Positions 7,937 through 17,260 of a stretch of 17,500 nucleotides of DNA are shown piece by piece. Every line of letters begins with the position of its first letter. The stretch's first letter is position 1. The notes beneath the pieces are model-generated. The model was not told where the DNA came from. It searched no databases and saw only the letters and a program-made list of their open reading frames with translations. Source of the stretch: Stramonita haemastoma (Eukaryota > Mollusca > Gastropoda > Neogastropoda > Muricidae); NCBI GenBank assembly GCA_030674155.1, contig CM060320.1:29403248-29420747 (forward strand), read 5' to 3'. Both the position numbers and the translations under genes were made by a program.

Positions 7937-10290
7937 CATGCTCAAGACCTATTATAAGCTACATTTTGGATAAAAGGTGTGGTCTTGTACTTGAATGTTT
8001 GTTCTTTTAGAGTGGCTTGGGTATTTTATTTTTTTAGGCATGTAGGGTTCTTTTCAAACTAGATTGTCTGATCATGGTGAGGATTCAACAATCCATATTG
8101 ACATTGAATTGTAAGCATCATATTCTATATCGACATACTCCTTTCCTGATATCTGCCACTTCATACAGAGTTTTTTTGTTGGAATTATCCCATCCCTGGA
8201 CATTTTTTAACAATACTGTAGGACTGGTGTCAATACTTTTGTGGTAATTATTGTACCACTCCAGCAAAAATGTGTGCCATCATTTTCAAAAATGTTTGGT
8301 TTCGGCTTCAAATTTACCATCAGTTTATGAAACCAGGGCAATACAGAATAAGTTCAGCAATATTTGAGTAAAAAGAAAGATTTCTGTATCTAAGATTTGT
8401 TCAGACACAAGACTCGGTTGATTCATATGGTGTAAACGTTAGTGGTGTTTTTTTTTTTAATTCACATTTACTCTTGTGTGTTTGGTTTGTGTACTTCTGA
8501 AGAAGTGAAAAAAGAACCTATCTGTTGTGTCAGTTAAGACAAGATGTAGTGATTTATTTTATCGGATGCAACACTTTATCGTAAGATGGAAAAAACTTGT
8601 GTAAAGAAGCATTAGCAAATTGCCTCCCTTATTATGGAAACTTACTGTGACAGTTGCCATTGAAATTTCATGTTCAATTACTGGTTTGGTTGTCTCAAGC
8701 ATGCCATATACACATTTAAAAAAAGTGGTGTGTGGAGATTTATAACATGGCTTACATGACATCCTCTGTGATGCTCGTTTTTTTCAATTTCTTCTGTAAA
8801 TTGTTAGGTGTGACTAGCTCTAAACAAAGTTTTGTATTTAAGCTCAATTTTCTTCTGTAGCAAAACACGTCTTAAATTATGCACATTCTGACATGTTTGC
8901 TTTCACTGGGCAGTGCAGACAGATTTTTAAAAACTGTTTTACTTTTGTTTTGTAACATTATCGTGCAAAGTCCAACTGTATTTAAAAAAAAAGAGTTTGA
9001 TTGATTTGAAAAATATAAACAGAAACAACAAAAGAGTATTTCATAAATCATATTCTCAAGTAAACTCATTAAACACATATGACCATAGAAAATTGATGAA
9101 TATTATTTTGAACAGATGAATTCTCTATATAGTTCCATAGAAGCTGTCTTGCAGAATATTTTTGGGTAATGATGCAATTTCATCTTTCACAGAAAATTCA
9201 TTTCAATAAATAAGGTTATATCCGATGGACAAGTTTATTGCTAAAACAGTGCATTTAAGTTTTCACGATTTTGAATGCATCTAGTTTCTTAGAAAAATAA
9301 CATTCAGATGAACGAAGAGCTTGTGTCGCAGCGAGTTCGTATAACATTCTCTAGAAAATATTAATACTGTGACAAAAAAACTCCTAAAATGAATTTAAGC
9401 TCTTCAAGTTGGAACAGAAGTATAATTTATGGGAATAAGATGTGTACATATATTAAATGGCTTTTGTATGAGTATATGTAATAAACACTTGGCCACGTAG
9501 TTTTTTTTAAAGATACAGTTTACACTAGGACTTATGTGGTAAAAGAAAAAGATGCTGCTTTTTGGAGAAAAAAATAAATGACTTTCCAAGAATCTTTTCA
9601 GAATACCTTAAAAGCCTTTATGTCTCCCCCCCTCAATGTGTGGCAAGGTGGCAAAAGAGTAGCCAATCAATACCTACTGGAAATTTGCATAAGGTTTTCT
9701 TCAATTAGAGAAAGTGTACAAAGTGCCACCGGTTCTAGAAGGATGGCAAAATTAGACAAATTAGTAAACTTTTTTAAGGCAATAAAAATGTTCCATCAAT
9801 GTTTCTTTATACTCATGCTCAAGGCAATGCTTTTTGATTATATTTTTTCAGTCATTAGAAAACCGGCAAATGTGTTCCATAACCTTCATGGTCGTTGAGA
9901 AGTGAAGTGTCAAATACCTCGAGAAAAGGGACGGGAAAATAATCAATATAAGCTTTGATTTTTGGCTGAAGTAGACAGACTTGCTCAAAAATCCTTAAAA
10001 AAAATTTGGAGAAAATATTCTCATAAGAATTATTTACTGCTGATGTAAAAGCTGTACTTTAATCGCCACTAATCTATCGGGATATTTCAGAACTTTTTGT
10101 GGGTAGAATTGGCAACAAAATTTCCAGCATTGTGAGCAAATCTGTGTAGATCTAATAATTTGCCAGAGGTAAATAATATAATATCAATAATAATATATCA
10201 AGTAATATCAAGTACATCAGTCAGATTTTATGGTTGTTGTAGGTTTTTGTTTTGTTTTAAAATTTAAAGAAAACATTAGTGCTGTACAGT
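7934..10290. other. Long AT-rich gene-less interval
   Basis: About 2.36 kb without a supported gene. Composition is AT-rich with scattered short T- and A-runs. The longest open frame, 106 codons at 9578-9898 on plus, has no recognisable motif, no coding-like codon bias and a length expected by chance in this much AT-rich DNA. I saw no tRNA boxes, tandem repeats or convincing splice-site pairs. It may be intron or intergenic spacer. Confidence 0.6.
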
Positions 10291-10330
10291 TGTGTATGTG
10301 TGTGTGTGGGGGGTGGGTGGGTGGGGGGGG
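10291..10330 (+). repeat. Short (TG)n followed by a G-quadruplex motif
   Basis: A short TG run (about 10291-10307) is followed by G6-T-G3-T-G3-T-G8 at 10308-10330. Four G-tracts of at least three, separated by single-T loops, match the most stable class of intramolecular parallel G-quadruplex known in vitro. Confidence 0.92.
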
Positions 10331-11005
10331 TGAAGGGGTTAATTGTGGGAAGGAGACATGAGGTAAGGAGAGACCAGGAAGAGAAAGGAGTATTTAGTAG
10401 GGGATCTGATACACATTTAGAGCAGTGGGGACACTAAAAGAGGGCTGGCTTGTAGACCTTTTTTAAAGTGGTTTTTGGAGGGCTGATATTTTTCAAGGGA
10501 TTAAAAAATGCCCGAAGCCTGTAATATTTTGAGGCTTAGCTGGAAATTTGTGGACACTCGTGTCTAACATGTAGCCTTGGCTTTTGATAGAAACGGTGAT
10601 TCCAGTTTAAGACTCGATGCTATTGCAAGCAACTGACCGTTTATTTCATTATCTAAACTTTCATTTCAAGGATAATCGAACAAGTGCTCATTTGCCTTTT
10701 TCCACATCCAGTCCCTGTATTCACATGGTTATCAGTTGCAACCGGTACATGATAGCCTATTCGTTTGAAACGGGGTCCGGGTTTTAATATGCGCATATCA
10801 TTGTGTCTTTGGCTATGCACCAGTCGTCGACCTGCTATTGTGTCCATATGAATTCTAACATTCAGACAGACCATCTGACAGACGACCCTCACCCGCTATT
10901 AACGTTTAACTCTAACTCTAACAATAACCTCAACACTAACCCTGGCCCCACATGTGGACACAAAAGGCAGGTCGATAATGGCATACACTGACACAGTGGC
11001 TAAAC
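10331..11005. other. Purine-biased then mixed DNA, no gene
   Basis: From 10331 to about 10460 the plus strand is biased to A and G (GGAAGGAG, GGAGAG, AAGAGAAAGG). The rest is mixed. A loosely telomere-like stretch of TAACTC/TAACCC words at about 10905-10942 is too irregular to call an interstitial telomere. Open frames of 62 and 79 codons overlap on opposite strands with no recognisable features. Confidence 0.5.
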
Positions 11006-11040
11006 TTTTTTTTTTTTTTTTTTTTGGGGGGGGGGGGGGG
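11006..11040. repeat. T20/G15 homopolymer junction
   Basis: Twenty T (11006-11025) pass directly into fifteen G (11026-11040). The two runs abut with no spacer, and their lengths may be imprecise. Confidence 0.92.
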
Positions 11041-11859
11041 TGTTAGTAAGAGGAGGGGCGTGAGAAATTTTTCGAAAAAGGATGCTAGGAAGGGTTAAGG
11101 GTGTTAAAATGTCTGGTATGTAGTGATGAGGAAAGAGATGTAAAGACTGAGGATAGGGATAGGGGACAGAAAAGCTGATAAGCTTCAGGGGTAGGTGGAG
11201 GTGGGGAGCCTTTTAGAAAAAAGTGTACCTAAAAACTGAAGTAGGAGAGTGTTATTTAGAATGTATGATGAAATACTCAGTTGAAGGGTGTGCATTTTAG
11301 TTTATCTAAAAACAGGAGTAGGAGGCGCAGGGTTCAGAGTGCATCAATGAATAAACATTGGGGGAAGATGATGGAAAGCTGTGATAGTGCATTACAGAAA
11401 TGGGTCTTTACTAAAAAGCAAGGATAGACAGTTTGCTCTGGTGTGCATGTTTGTGTGGGTACATGTTTCATAGGATTTGTGTGACAGGGTATCTACAGAA
11501 TGGTCTACCTCAGGTATTTGCCACCAGTGTATGCTGCATTATGCAGCCTGCCCAAAAGTTGTACACCCTTGTGTACGTGGTTTTATATATTGGGGGTGGA
11601 GGTAAGTGAAGAATAAGTTACTCAGATGACATGAAGTCAAGTCTGTAGGTCTGTGTACTTTAAAGTAACAGCTGGCTTTGCGTCTGTAGCCAACACCGAC
11701 TTAAAAAAAACAACCTCACCATAGCTTTCTTCGTAAAGGCTGGATGTGCAAGGAAGATTGGAATGTAAAATTAAGAAATAAGTTAGAGTATTTTGATTTC
11801 GAAAAAGTTCGGCATATATTTTAAACTTTGGGTATTTTTGTCCTTTTTGTTACTAGGGT
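11041..11859. other. Purine-rich gene-less stretch with a diverged duplication
   Basis: The plus strand stays rich in AGG and GGA words to about 11380. CTAAAAACTGAAGTAGGAG (11229-11247) and CTAAAAACAGGAGTAGGAG (11306-11324) match at 17 of 19 positions, 77 bases apart, and the bases after them are partly alike, suggesting an old tandem duplication. No gene or RNA recognised. Nothing stands out at 11450-11859. Confidence 0.5.
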
Positions 11860-12190
11860 ATGGTATAGCTCAGTGCAGTGATCAGAACACTCACTTTACC
11901 CAAGCTAATGTTAAGCAGCATTGAGCATGGTTACCCAGCAGACGAGTAACCCTTTGCCATTTTGGCTTTAACTGGCTTCAAATAGGCTTAAAAATGGAGC
12001 ATGTGTGGGTTTTAAACCAGCCTAAAATAGGTACCTGTACTCTTTATGGACAGGGAAGATGAAGTAGCGAAGGAGAGGAGATGGGTGCTGCCCCTCAATA
12101 TGCCTGTCCCTAGAGAAGTTGAGATCTGTTGCCTCCCTCCCCAACGACTACATAGGATATGGAAACACTTTTGCCTTTACCTTTTATTCT
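11860..12190 (+). mobile_element. SINE-like element with CTTTACC-type tail
   Basis: The left end has an A-box-like TATAGCTCAGTG at 11864-11875, followed by a GAACACTCACTTTACC context typical of tRNA-derived heads. The expected B box is degraded: GGTTACCC at 11929-11936 is the nearest candidate. The body includes AACGACTACATAGGATATGG (12143-12162), and the element ends in CACTTTTGCCTTTACC (12167-12182). From memory, mollusc genomes contain abundant SINEs with this A-box wording, a CGACTACATAGG-type motif and CTTTACC-rich tails; I could not check this by search. The 71-codon frame at 12046-12261 is best explained as element-derived. Target-site duplications were not identified. Confidence 0.5.
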
Positions 12191-12304
12191 ACAAAATGTG
12201 GTGTGGTAAATGTTTGCCTTTAATGTTATACGTATATTATATGATTGCTAGCTGTTATTGAAGTCTCCTGTTCCCTGATTTCCTCGTCTTTTTCTTTACT
12301 GTAG

Positions 12305-12402
12305 CTCGGGGACATGCTCGCTACCCAGGTTATAGCACTCCCTGCCTTTTGATAGACTACTCCATCTGCATCTCTCCCATCATTTGCTTTCCATTTGTCA
12401 GG
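12305..12402 (+). other. Weak internal-exon candidate (98 nt)
   Basis: A strong acceptor-like sequence precedes it: a T/C-rich run from about 12276 ending in CTTTACTGTAG at 12304. A moderate donor, CAGG|GTAAAA, has GT at 12403-12404. One frame (phase starting with the third base, CGG GGA CAT GCT) is open across all 32 codons, while the other two contain stops. The translation is rich in Ile, Cys, Pro and Tyr and resembles no family I know. With no neighbouring exons in the window this may be chance. Confidence 0.18.
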
Positions 12403-13033
12403 GTAAAATTATTAATCACAACCTTTTTGTTGGTTAGTTAAATCTGTAAAGGGAATAAAATATAAAACGTTTGGAGGCCCATTTTAATATTTTCTAAATG
12501 GAGACAAACAGAAAAAGGTGAAAACGAAGAAATTTTAATATGAAATGGGGAAAAGGTTGGAGGTGCCACAAAAAAATGGATGTATTGGCAAGACTAAAAT
12601 GACAGATTTCACATCAATCATGGCTTATTGCTGCAGGATTTCTTGTGGGCTTTTGCGATATTGTCCAACCTTTCTACTGTATTTGTTCTGTATATGTTTT
12701 GCTGCTAGTATGAAACTTCACTTCACGTGTGTGAATTCCGGAATTCTAGTGTACCCAATGTTGTGAAATAATGTATTCTACCAGATAACTAATAATGCAG
12801 TGTGGTAAGGTTTGGTTTGGTTCGGTCTTTTTTTTGTTCAGCCCTTCGTGCTTAATATTGTGCTTTCATAAAACTTGGGTCGTTTGAAGCTAAAAAAAAT
12901 GAGCATGTGTGGATTTTAGTGGCTGGTCTTAAACTGTATGCATGCAGTTTTATAAAACACTTAGCTGTATGAAAGCTTGGGGTTTTTGTGTGCTGTAAAC
13001 GTTAAAGAAAAAGCATTTCAGCAAGGAAGGCTC
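12403..13033. other. Gene-less stretch, possibly the body of a retroelement
   Basis: AT-rich sequence without a recognisable coding region; the 73-codon frame at 12545-12766 has no supporting features. The segment 12896-12918 closely matches 11991-12014 in the preceding SINE-like element, and a near-perfect palindrome lies at 12931-12950. With the tail at 13034-13092, the right half could be an old retroelement copy. Confidence 0.4.
12931..12950. repeat. 20-bp near-perfect palindrome
   Basis: AAACTGTATGCATGCAGTTT pairs with itself at 18 of 20 positions; only the T/G pair at positions 7 and 14 fails. The centre is ATGCAT. Confidence 0.8.
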
Positions 13034-13092
13034 GCAGACAGTCAGTCTGCATGACTTAAATGGCAATAAAATATTTTGAATCTTGAATCTTG
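13034..13092 (+). mobile_element. Retroelement-like 3' end: hairpin plus (TTGAATC)n
   Basis: A perfect 6-bp hairpin, GCAGAC-AGTCA-GTCTGC, at 13034-13050 is followed by ATGGCAATAAAATATTTT, then TTGAATC twice and a partial third copy, ending at 13092. A hairpin, an A/T-rich segment and short direct repeats of the tail are typical of LINE and LINE-dependent SINE 3' ends. AATAAA is also a polyadenylation signal, so an mRNA 3' end cannot be excluded. Confidence 0.5.
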
Positions 13093-13498
13093 TCAGTCGT
13101 GTATTTAAAATACTTGCTCTTTCCAGTTATCTCCTTTTTCCATCACATATTCTTTTTGATGTTTTTGATGAAAACATTTACTATAGCTTTCTTGAAATTG
13201 ATAATGAAAAGCTGGTTCTTTTCATTCTTGCTTTTTTGATTACTCAGTTTGAAGCACTGAGTGCAAAGGGAAGTAATTTGTTGCTGCTTTTTTTTTCTTT
13301 TCATTGTATCTGGTAGAATGTGGGAATTGTCAATGGCGGTGTTATCAACTCTACTTATAAATTATTTCAACATAGCCCGTCATCATTTTTTTTTAAATAG
13401 CAATTTCATGATTTAGCTCCTGAAGTATTTGCATGTATTGGGCTTATGTGTCCCAGCTGTTAAGGACTCGAGTTTGTTGTGTGGTTTTCTCGTTCTCG

Positions 13499-13500
<2 letters not shown>
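13093..13500. other. Gene-less AT-rich stretch
   Basis: No supported feature. The open frame starting at 13083 is AT-rich and hydrophobic, with no recognisable family. Confidence 0.5.

Positions 13501-13560
<60 letters not shown>
13501..13560. repeat. Perfect (TG)30 microsatellite
   Basis: Sixty bases of uninterrupted TG. Confidence 0.98.
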
Positions 13561-13564
<4 letters not shown>

Positions 13565-13824
13565 CTATTTGAAAGAGTGAATCTTACAATGTATTATCAT
13601 TATCATTATTATTTTCACTATTGTTATTATTGTTAATATTGCTATTCTTATCATTAAATTTTCTTTAATTCCTTTTGTTGTTGTTGTTGTTGTTGCTTTC
13701 ATGAGTTATAACAATGATGTAGCTAAATATTTTTTGAGTAGGGTTTTCTTGGTTGTACTTGCTGTTGGCTTGGTGTTCCGTTTTATTATTTTTAGCTTCT
13801 GTTTTTTGTGTAAGTGGTTTGTTT

Positions 13825-13828
<4 letters not shown>
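13561..13828. repeat. ATT-rich and (TTG)n low-complexity stretch
   Basis: ATT/ATC triplets at about 13593-13660 are followed by about eight TTG units at 13673-13697. The rest is T-rich. No coding evidence. Confidence 0.6.

Positions 13829-13898
<70 letters not shown>
13829..13898. repeat. Perfect (GT)35 microsatellite
   Basis: About 70 bases of uninterrupted GT, followed by a short G-rich segment (GTGGGGGGGTGGG near 13905-13917). Poly-Cys/Val frames through it are repeat by-products. Confidence 0.98.
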
Positions 13899-13901
<3 letters not shown>

Positions 13902-14029
13902 GGAGTGGGGGGGTGGGTTTAATTTTTTTTTGTTTCTCTGTTTGATTTTTGTATTTTTTGGTCTTGTTTGTTTGTTTGGATTTTTTGTTATTTGTTTGGT
14001 TGGTTTGTTGTGTTGTTGTTTTTGTTGCT
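13899..14029. other. G/T-only-biased stretch
   Basis: The plus strand is almost devoid of A, with few C, and consists of TTTG, GGTT and TTGT words, which gives long hydrophobic open frames. It looks like low-complexity DNA grown around the GT array. Confidence 0.6.
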
Positions 14030-14105
14030 TGATGGAAAAAGCGAATTTATTGCTTACTCAATGTACCATCAGGAATTAAAAATTTAATTTGATTTGATTT
14101 GATTT
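14030..14105 (+). mobile_element. Retroelement-like 3' end with (GATTT)n tail
   Basis: TGATGG (14030-14035) can pair with CCATCA (14066-14071). The segment then continues GGAATTAAAAATTTAATTT and ends in three GATTT units (14091-14105). The tandem pentamer directly after an A/T-rich end resembles a LINE/SINE tail. The element body upstream is not recognisable. Confidence 0.4.
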
Positions 14106-15464
14106 ACCATTAGGATGCTTTTCACATTTTTCCTGCATAAATGGCAAGCAGTGTAACACTGAATGTGACCCAGTAAAACTCTTTATTTTCTTCCAAACAT
14201 AACATTGCCCTTTCTTTGAATAAGTTACTAGGTGTTTTTCAGTAATGGTGGAGGCATGAACTTTTTGTTATTTATCTGGGCAGTTCTGTAATTGGTTTAG
14301 TTGCGTGTAACCATTCCAAGCATTGCCCATATTGTTCACCTTCAGATGGATGGTGTATGTGTGTAGCTTGTTGCCTGTATCATGTCTTATAACAATCTGA
14401 AGGTCGTGGCTTAAACATGTTTTTTAAACTGTCCTTTTGTGTGAAATTCTTACTAGTTTTGCATTGTATCTGGTAGACTTGTCTACATTATGCAGTTACC
14501 TATCATTTAGTTTGCTGCCCCTCCCCCTGTTTTATATTACTTCAGAGTGAAACTATGCGCATTATTTTGAAATATACGTTTGAAGCTTTCCAGTTGATTT
14601 TACTTCCATGAACGGTGAATTGGGAACCCATGTTCTAGTAGCATGTACATTTTTTTTCGCTTTTAATAGAGTAGAGAAAATGTTTTGTGTTCCTTTTAGA
14701 AGATAAAAGAAACCTTTTTCCTGTTAACTGTATTGCTTCTTTTTTTCGTGTATGTCATGGCAGCCTTGTACAAAATTGTGTGCCTGAAAAATGGGTTAGG
14801 TGGTGAGCACACACCACTGGCACTTGACTACCCGACTGACTTTTGTTTTTTACTGATCACAATACAAGATTTGCATAACTTACAAGCTGATATTTTGCAC
14901 ATTATTTTCTCTAGATGTATGTATTTTCTGGCTGTAAGGATAACACGGCTTGTGCTTAGCTTTTTGTCACATCTGTGTTTTTAAAGCATATTGTATTGAA
15001 CAATGTGGTCTGAACTGTTTCAAAAGATAGTGTAAGATATCAAATGTCTGTTGGTCAGTCATTGTCACTGCTGGTGAGAGCATTGGGAAAAGCCTACCTC
15101 CCCCTTTAGCCAAAACAAAAAGGCTGGAGTTAGGGTTGAATAGCCGGCTCGCAGCTGAAATAGAACAAAATAAAAAAACTTCAGGACGACTTGCAAGGCT
15201 AACTTATCATTTTAAACTGTGTTCAATATTTTATTGGGCAAAGTATTTATTTTAATTGATATTTGTTAAGTCAAACATGTTATCAGTTTGATTTATACAT
15301 ATCATAAAAATGCGCGCGTGTGTGTTTTTGTGTGTGTCAAAACCGTGTTTAATAACTTAATGGAATATAGTATTAATTCAATTGATAATGCTGATTGTCT
15401 GATCATACACGTTATTACAGTTATTTTATGCCATGAAAATGCGTGAGCGTGTGTGCAAATGTTT
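14106..15464. other. Long gene-less interval
   Basis: No supported gene in about 1.36 kb. Two frames of 70-97 codons either lack features or come from CA/TG repeats. A GC-richer spot at about 15120-15155 (ATAGCCGGCTCGCAGCTGAA) is followed by A-rich sequence ending near 15180 and could be another small element end, but the evidence is thin. TG words at 15310-15340 precede the main array. Confidence 0.5.
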
Positions 15465-15512
15465 CGTGTGTGTGTGTGTGTGTGTGCGTGTGTGTGTGCG
15501 TGTGTGCCTGTT

Positions 15513-15566
<54 letters not shown>
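15465..15566. repeat. (TG)n microsatellite with CG interruptions
   Basis: About 100 bases of TG with scattered GCG steps and one CCTGTTC interruption in the left half, then a pure right half of about 22 units. Confidence 0.96.
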
Positions 15567-15567
<1 letters not shown>

Positions 15568-15760
15568 ATGCGTGGGCATACTGGTGCGCGTACACGAATG
15601 TTGATTTTACTTGGGCTAGTTTATAACTGGCTGAGGTATTGCTGAGTTGCGGGTGGTTTTTTTTTATATTGATGGGTGTGTGCTGATGTTCGGATCCCGT
15701 GTTGTGGTATATATCCGTGATATGTTTACATGTTTACTGTTTTTTATGTATCACTTGTAA
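15567..15760. other. Short gene-less stretch
   Basis: T- and G-rich sequence with a T-run at about 15657-15664. GTTCGGATCCC at 15689-15699 is B-box-like but has no convincing A box upstream. Confidence 0.45.
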
Positions 15761-15803
15761 CCCACCTGAATTTTTCTATGGGATATTAAAAGTATTTGAA
15801 TCA
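15761..15803 (+). mobile_element. Retroelement-like 3' end with TATGGGATATTAAAAG
   Basis: CCCA (15761-15764) and TGGG (15779-15782) can form a short hairpin. It is followed by ATATTAAAAGTATTTGAATC. The order CCC-hairpin-GGGATA-TTAAA-GTATTTGAAT resembles tails that I recall from LINE/SINE copies in many animal genomes. Only this end is recognisable. Confidence 0.35.
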
Positions 15804-16010
15804 AAATGCTTATTTTAAATGTTTGTTATTACTAAATAAAACCCTTTATTTTACTAGGAAAAAAACATCGTCATATGTTGGTGTAAAGTATTACAAAAAT
15901 GACCATAAATAAAACAACTTGACCAAGGTCTTTGTTCAGAGTTCCATGTATGTATGGCTATGTAGAGCATGCAAACAAGATCTTAGATACATGTACACCC
16001 TTTCTCTGTA

Positions 16011-16541
<531 letters not shown>

Positions 16542-16595
16542 AAGGGCATTCCGAAGTATGCCCTTAACTAATGGCAAAGTTTTCTGATTCTGATT
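16542..16595 (+). mobile_element. Retroelement-like 3' end: hairpin plus (TCTGAT)n
   Basis: An 8-bp hairpin pairs AAGGGCAT (16542-16549) with ATGCCCTT (16558-16565) around loop TCCGAAGT. It is followed by AACTAATGGCAAAGTTT and a tandem TCTGAT-TCTGAT-TC. The arrangement parallels 13034-13092, including the shared word ATGGCAA. Confidence 0.45.
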
Positions 16596-17030
16596 CACAC
16601 ACTCGGGGGAACAGGATACCGCCTAGTTTTGAGCGTTACGCCCGAAAACTGACGGTCAAGTTTGAGTATGGGTTGAGTCGCAACCTATTCATGTGTTCAA
16701 GAAGATTATGGCCTGAATTGAATCGGAGCTGACTCACTCCTTCAAAATTCCCTCGGTTAAACAGTGAATTGAGGTTAATTTACAAATGATATTCGATTCA
16801 GACATCTTTTGCACACTTAAAACCTTTCAACATTTCGGAAGGTAAGGTGCGTCAAATAAGAACGCTTGCTCGCGATAAAAGCGAGCGTTGATAAAGCAAG
16901 TGTTGGCATTGTATATTCGAAGTAAACGGTAACAAAGATCTTCAAAACCGCATACACATGGGAACAGTGATAAAAAAATCCTGAGTACGTATATTATATC
17001 CTCGGAAAAAAAAAGAATTGGAAATACCGC
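16596..17030. other. Gene-less stretch with alternative hairpins
   Basis: Less repetitive, CpG-containing sequence without a recognised gene. GCTCGC (16868-16873) pairs with GCGAGC (16881-16886). In competition, AACGCTTGCT (16861-16870) is complementary at 9 of 10 positions to AGCAAGTGTT (16895-16904). The minus-strand open frames here run in from the CA array. Confidence 0.45.
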
Positions 17031-17141
17031 CGCACACACACACACACAGCACACACACACACACACACACACGACACACGCACAACACACACACACACAC
17101 AACAACAATAACTCTCCCACACCACACACACACACACACCA

Positions 17142-17178
<37 letters not shown>

Positions 17179-17182
17179 GACA

Positions 17183-17214
<32 letters not shown>

Positions 17215-17260
17215 TCCCCATAACGCACACACACACATCACTCCCCCCCCCCACCCCCCC
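17031..17260. repeat. Interrupted (CA)n array ending in C-runs
   Basis: CA repeats with CACC, CAACA and CG interruptions extend to about 17238, then CTC10AC7 at about 17241-17260. Long Thr/His frames on plus and Cys/Val frames on minus are repeat by-products. Confidence 0.96.

Noticed and set aside
9578..9898. 106-codon plus-strand open frame
   Set aside because: One frame of this length is about what chance gives in 17.5 kb of AT-rich sequence on both strands. No motif, family resemblance or flanking splice or promoter signals were seen.
10905..10942. Interstitial telomeric repeat (TAACCC-like words)
   Set aside because: The words vary in length and sequence (TAACTC, TAACAA, TAACCT, TAACCC) with no consistent six-base array.
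12046..12261. 71-codon frame with mixed, protein-like composition
   Set aside because: Most of it lies within the SINE-like element 11860-12190, whose ends explain it without a gene.
15120..15180. Possible additional SINE end (GC-rich word followed by an A-rich tail)
   Set aside because: There is only a short suggestive composition change, with no promoter boxes, tail repeats or duplication.
15689..15699. B-box-like GTTCGGATCCC suggesting another tRNA or SINE head
   Set aside because: No acceptable A box at the right distance upstream and no foldable arms.
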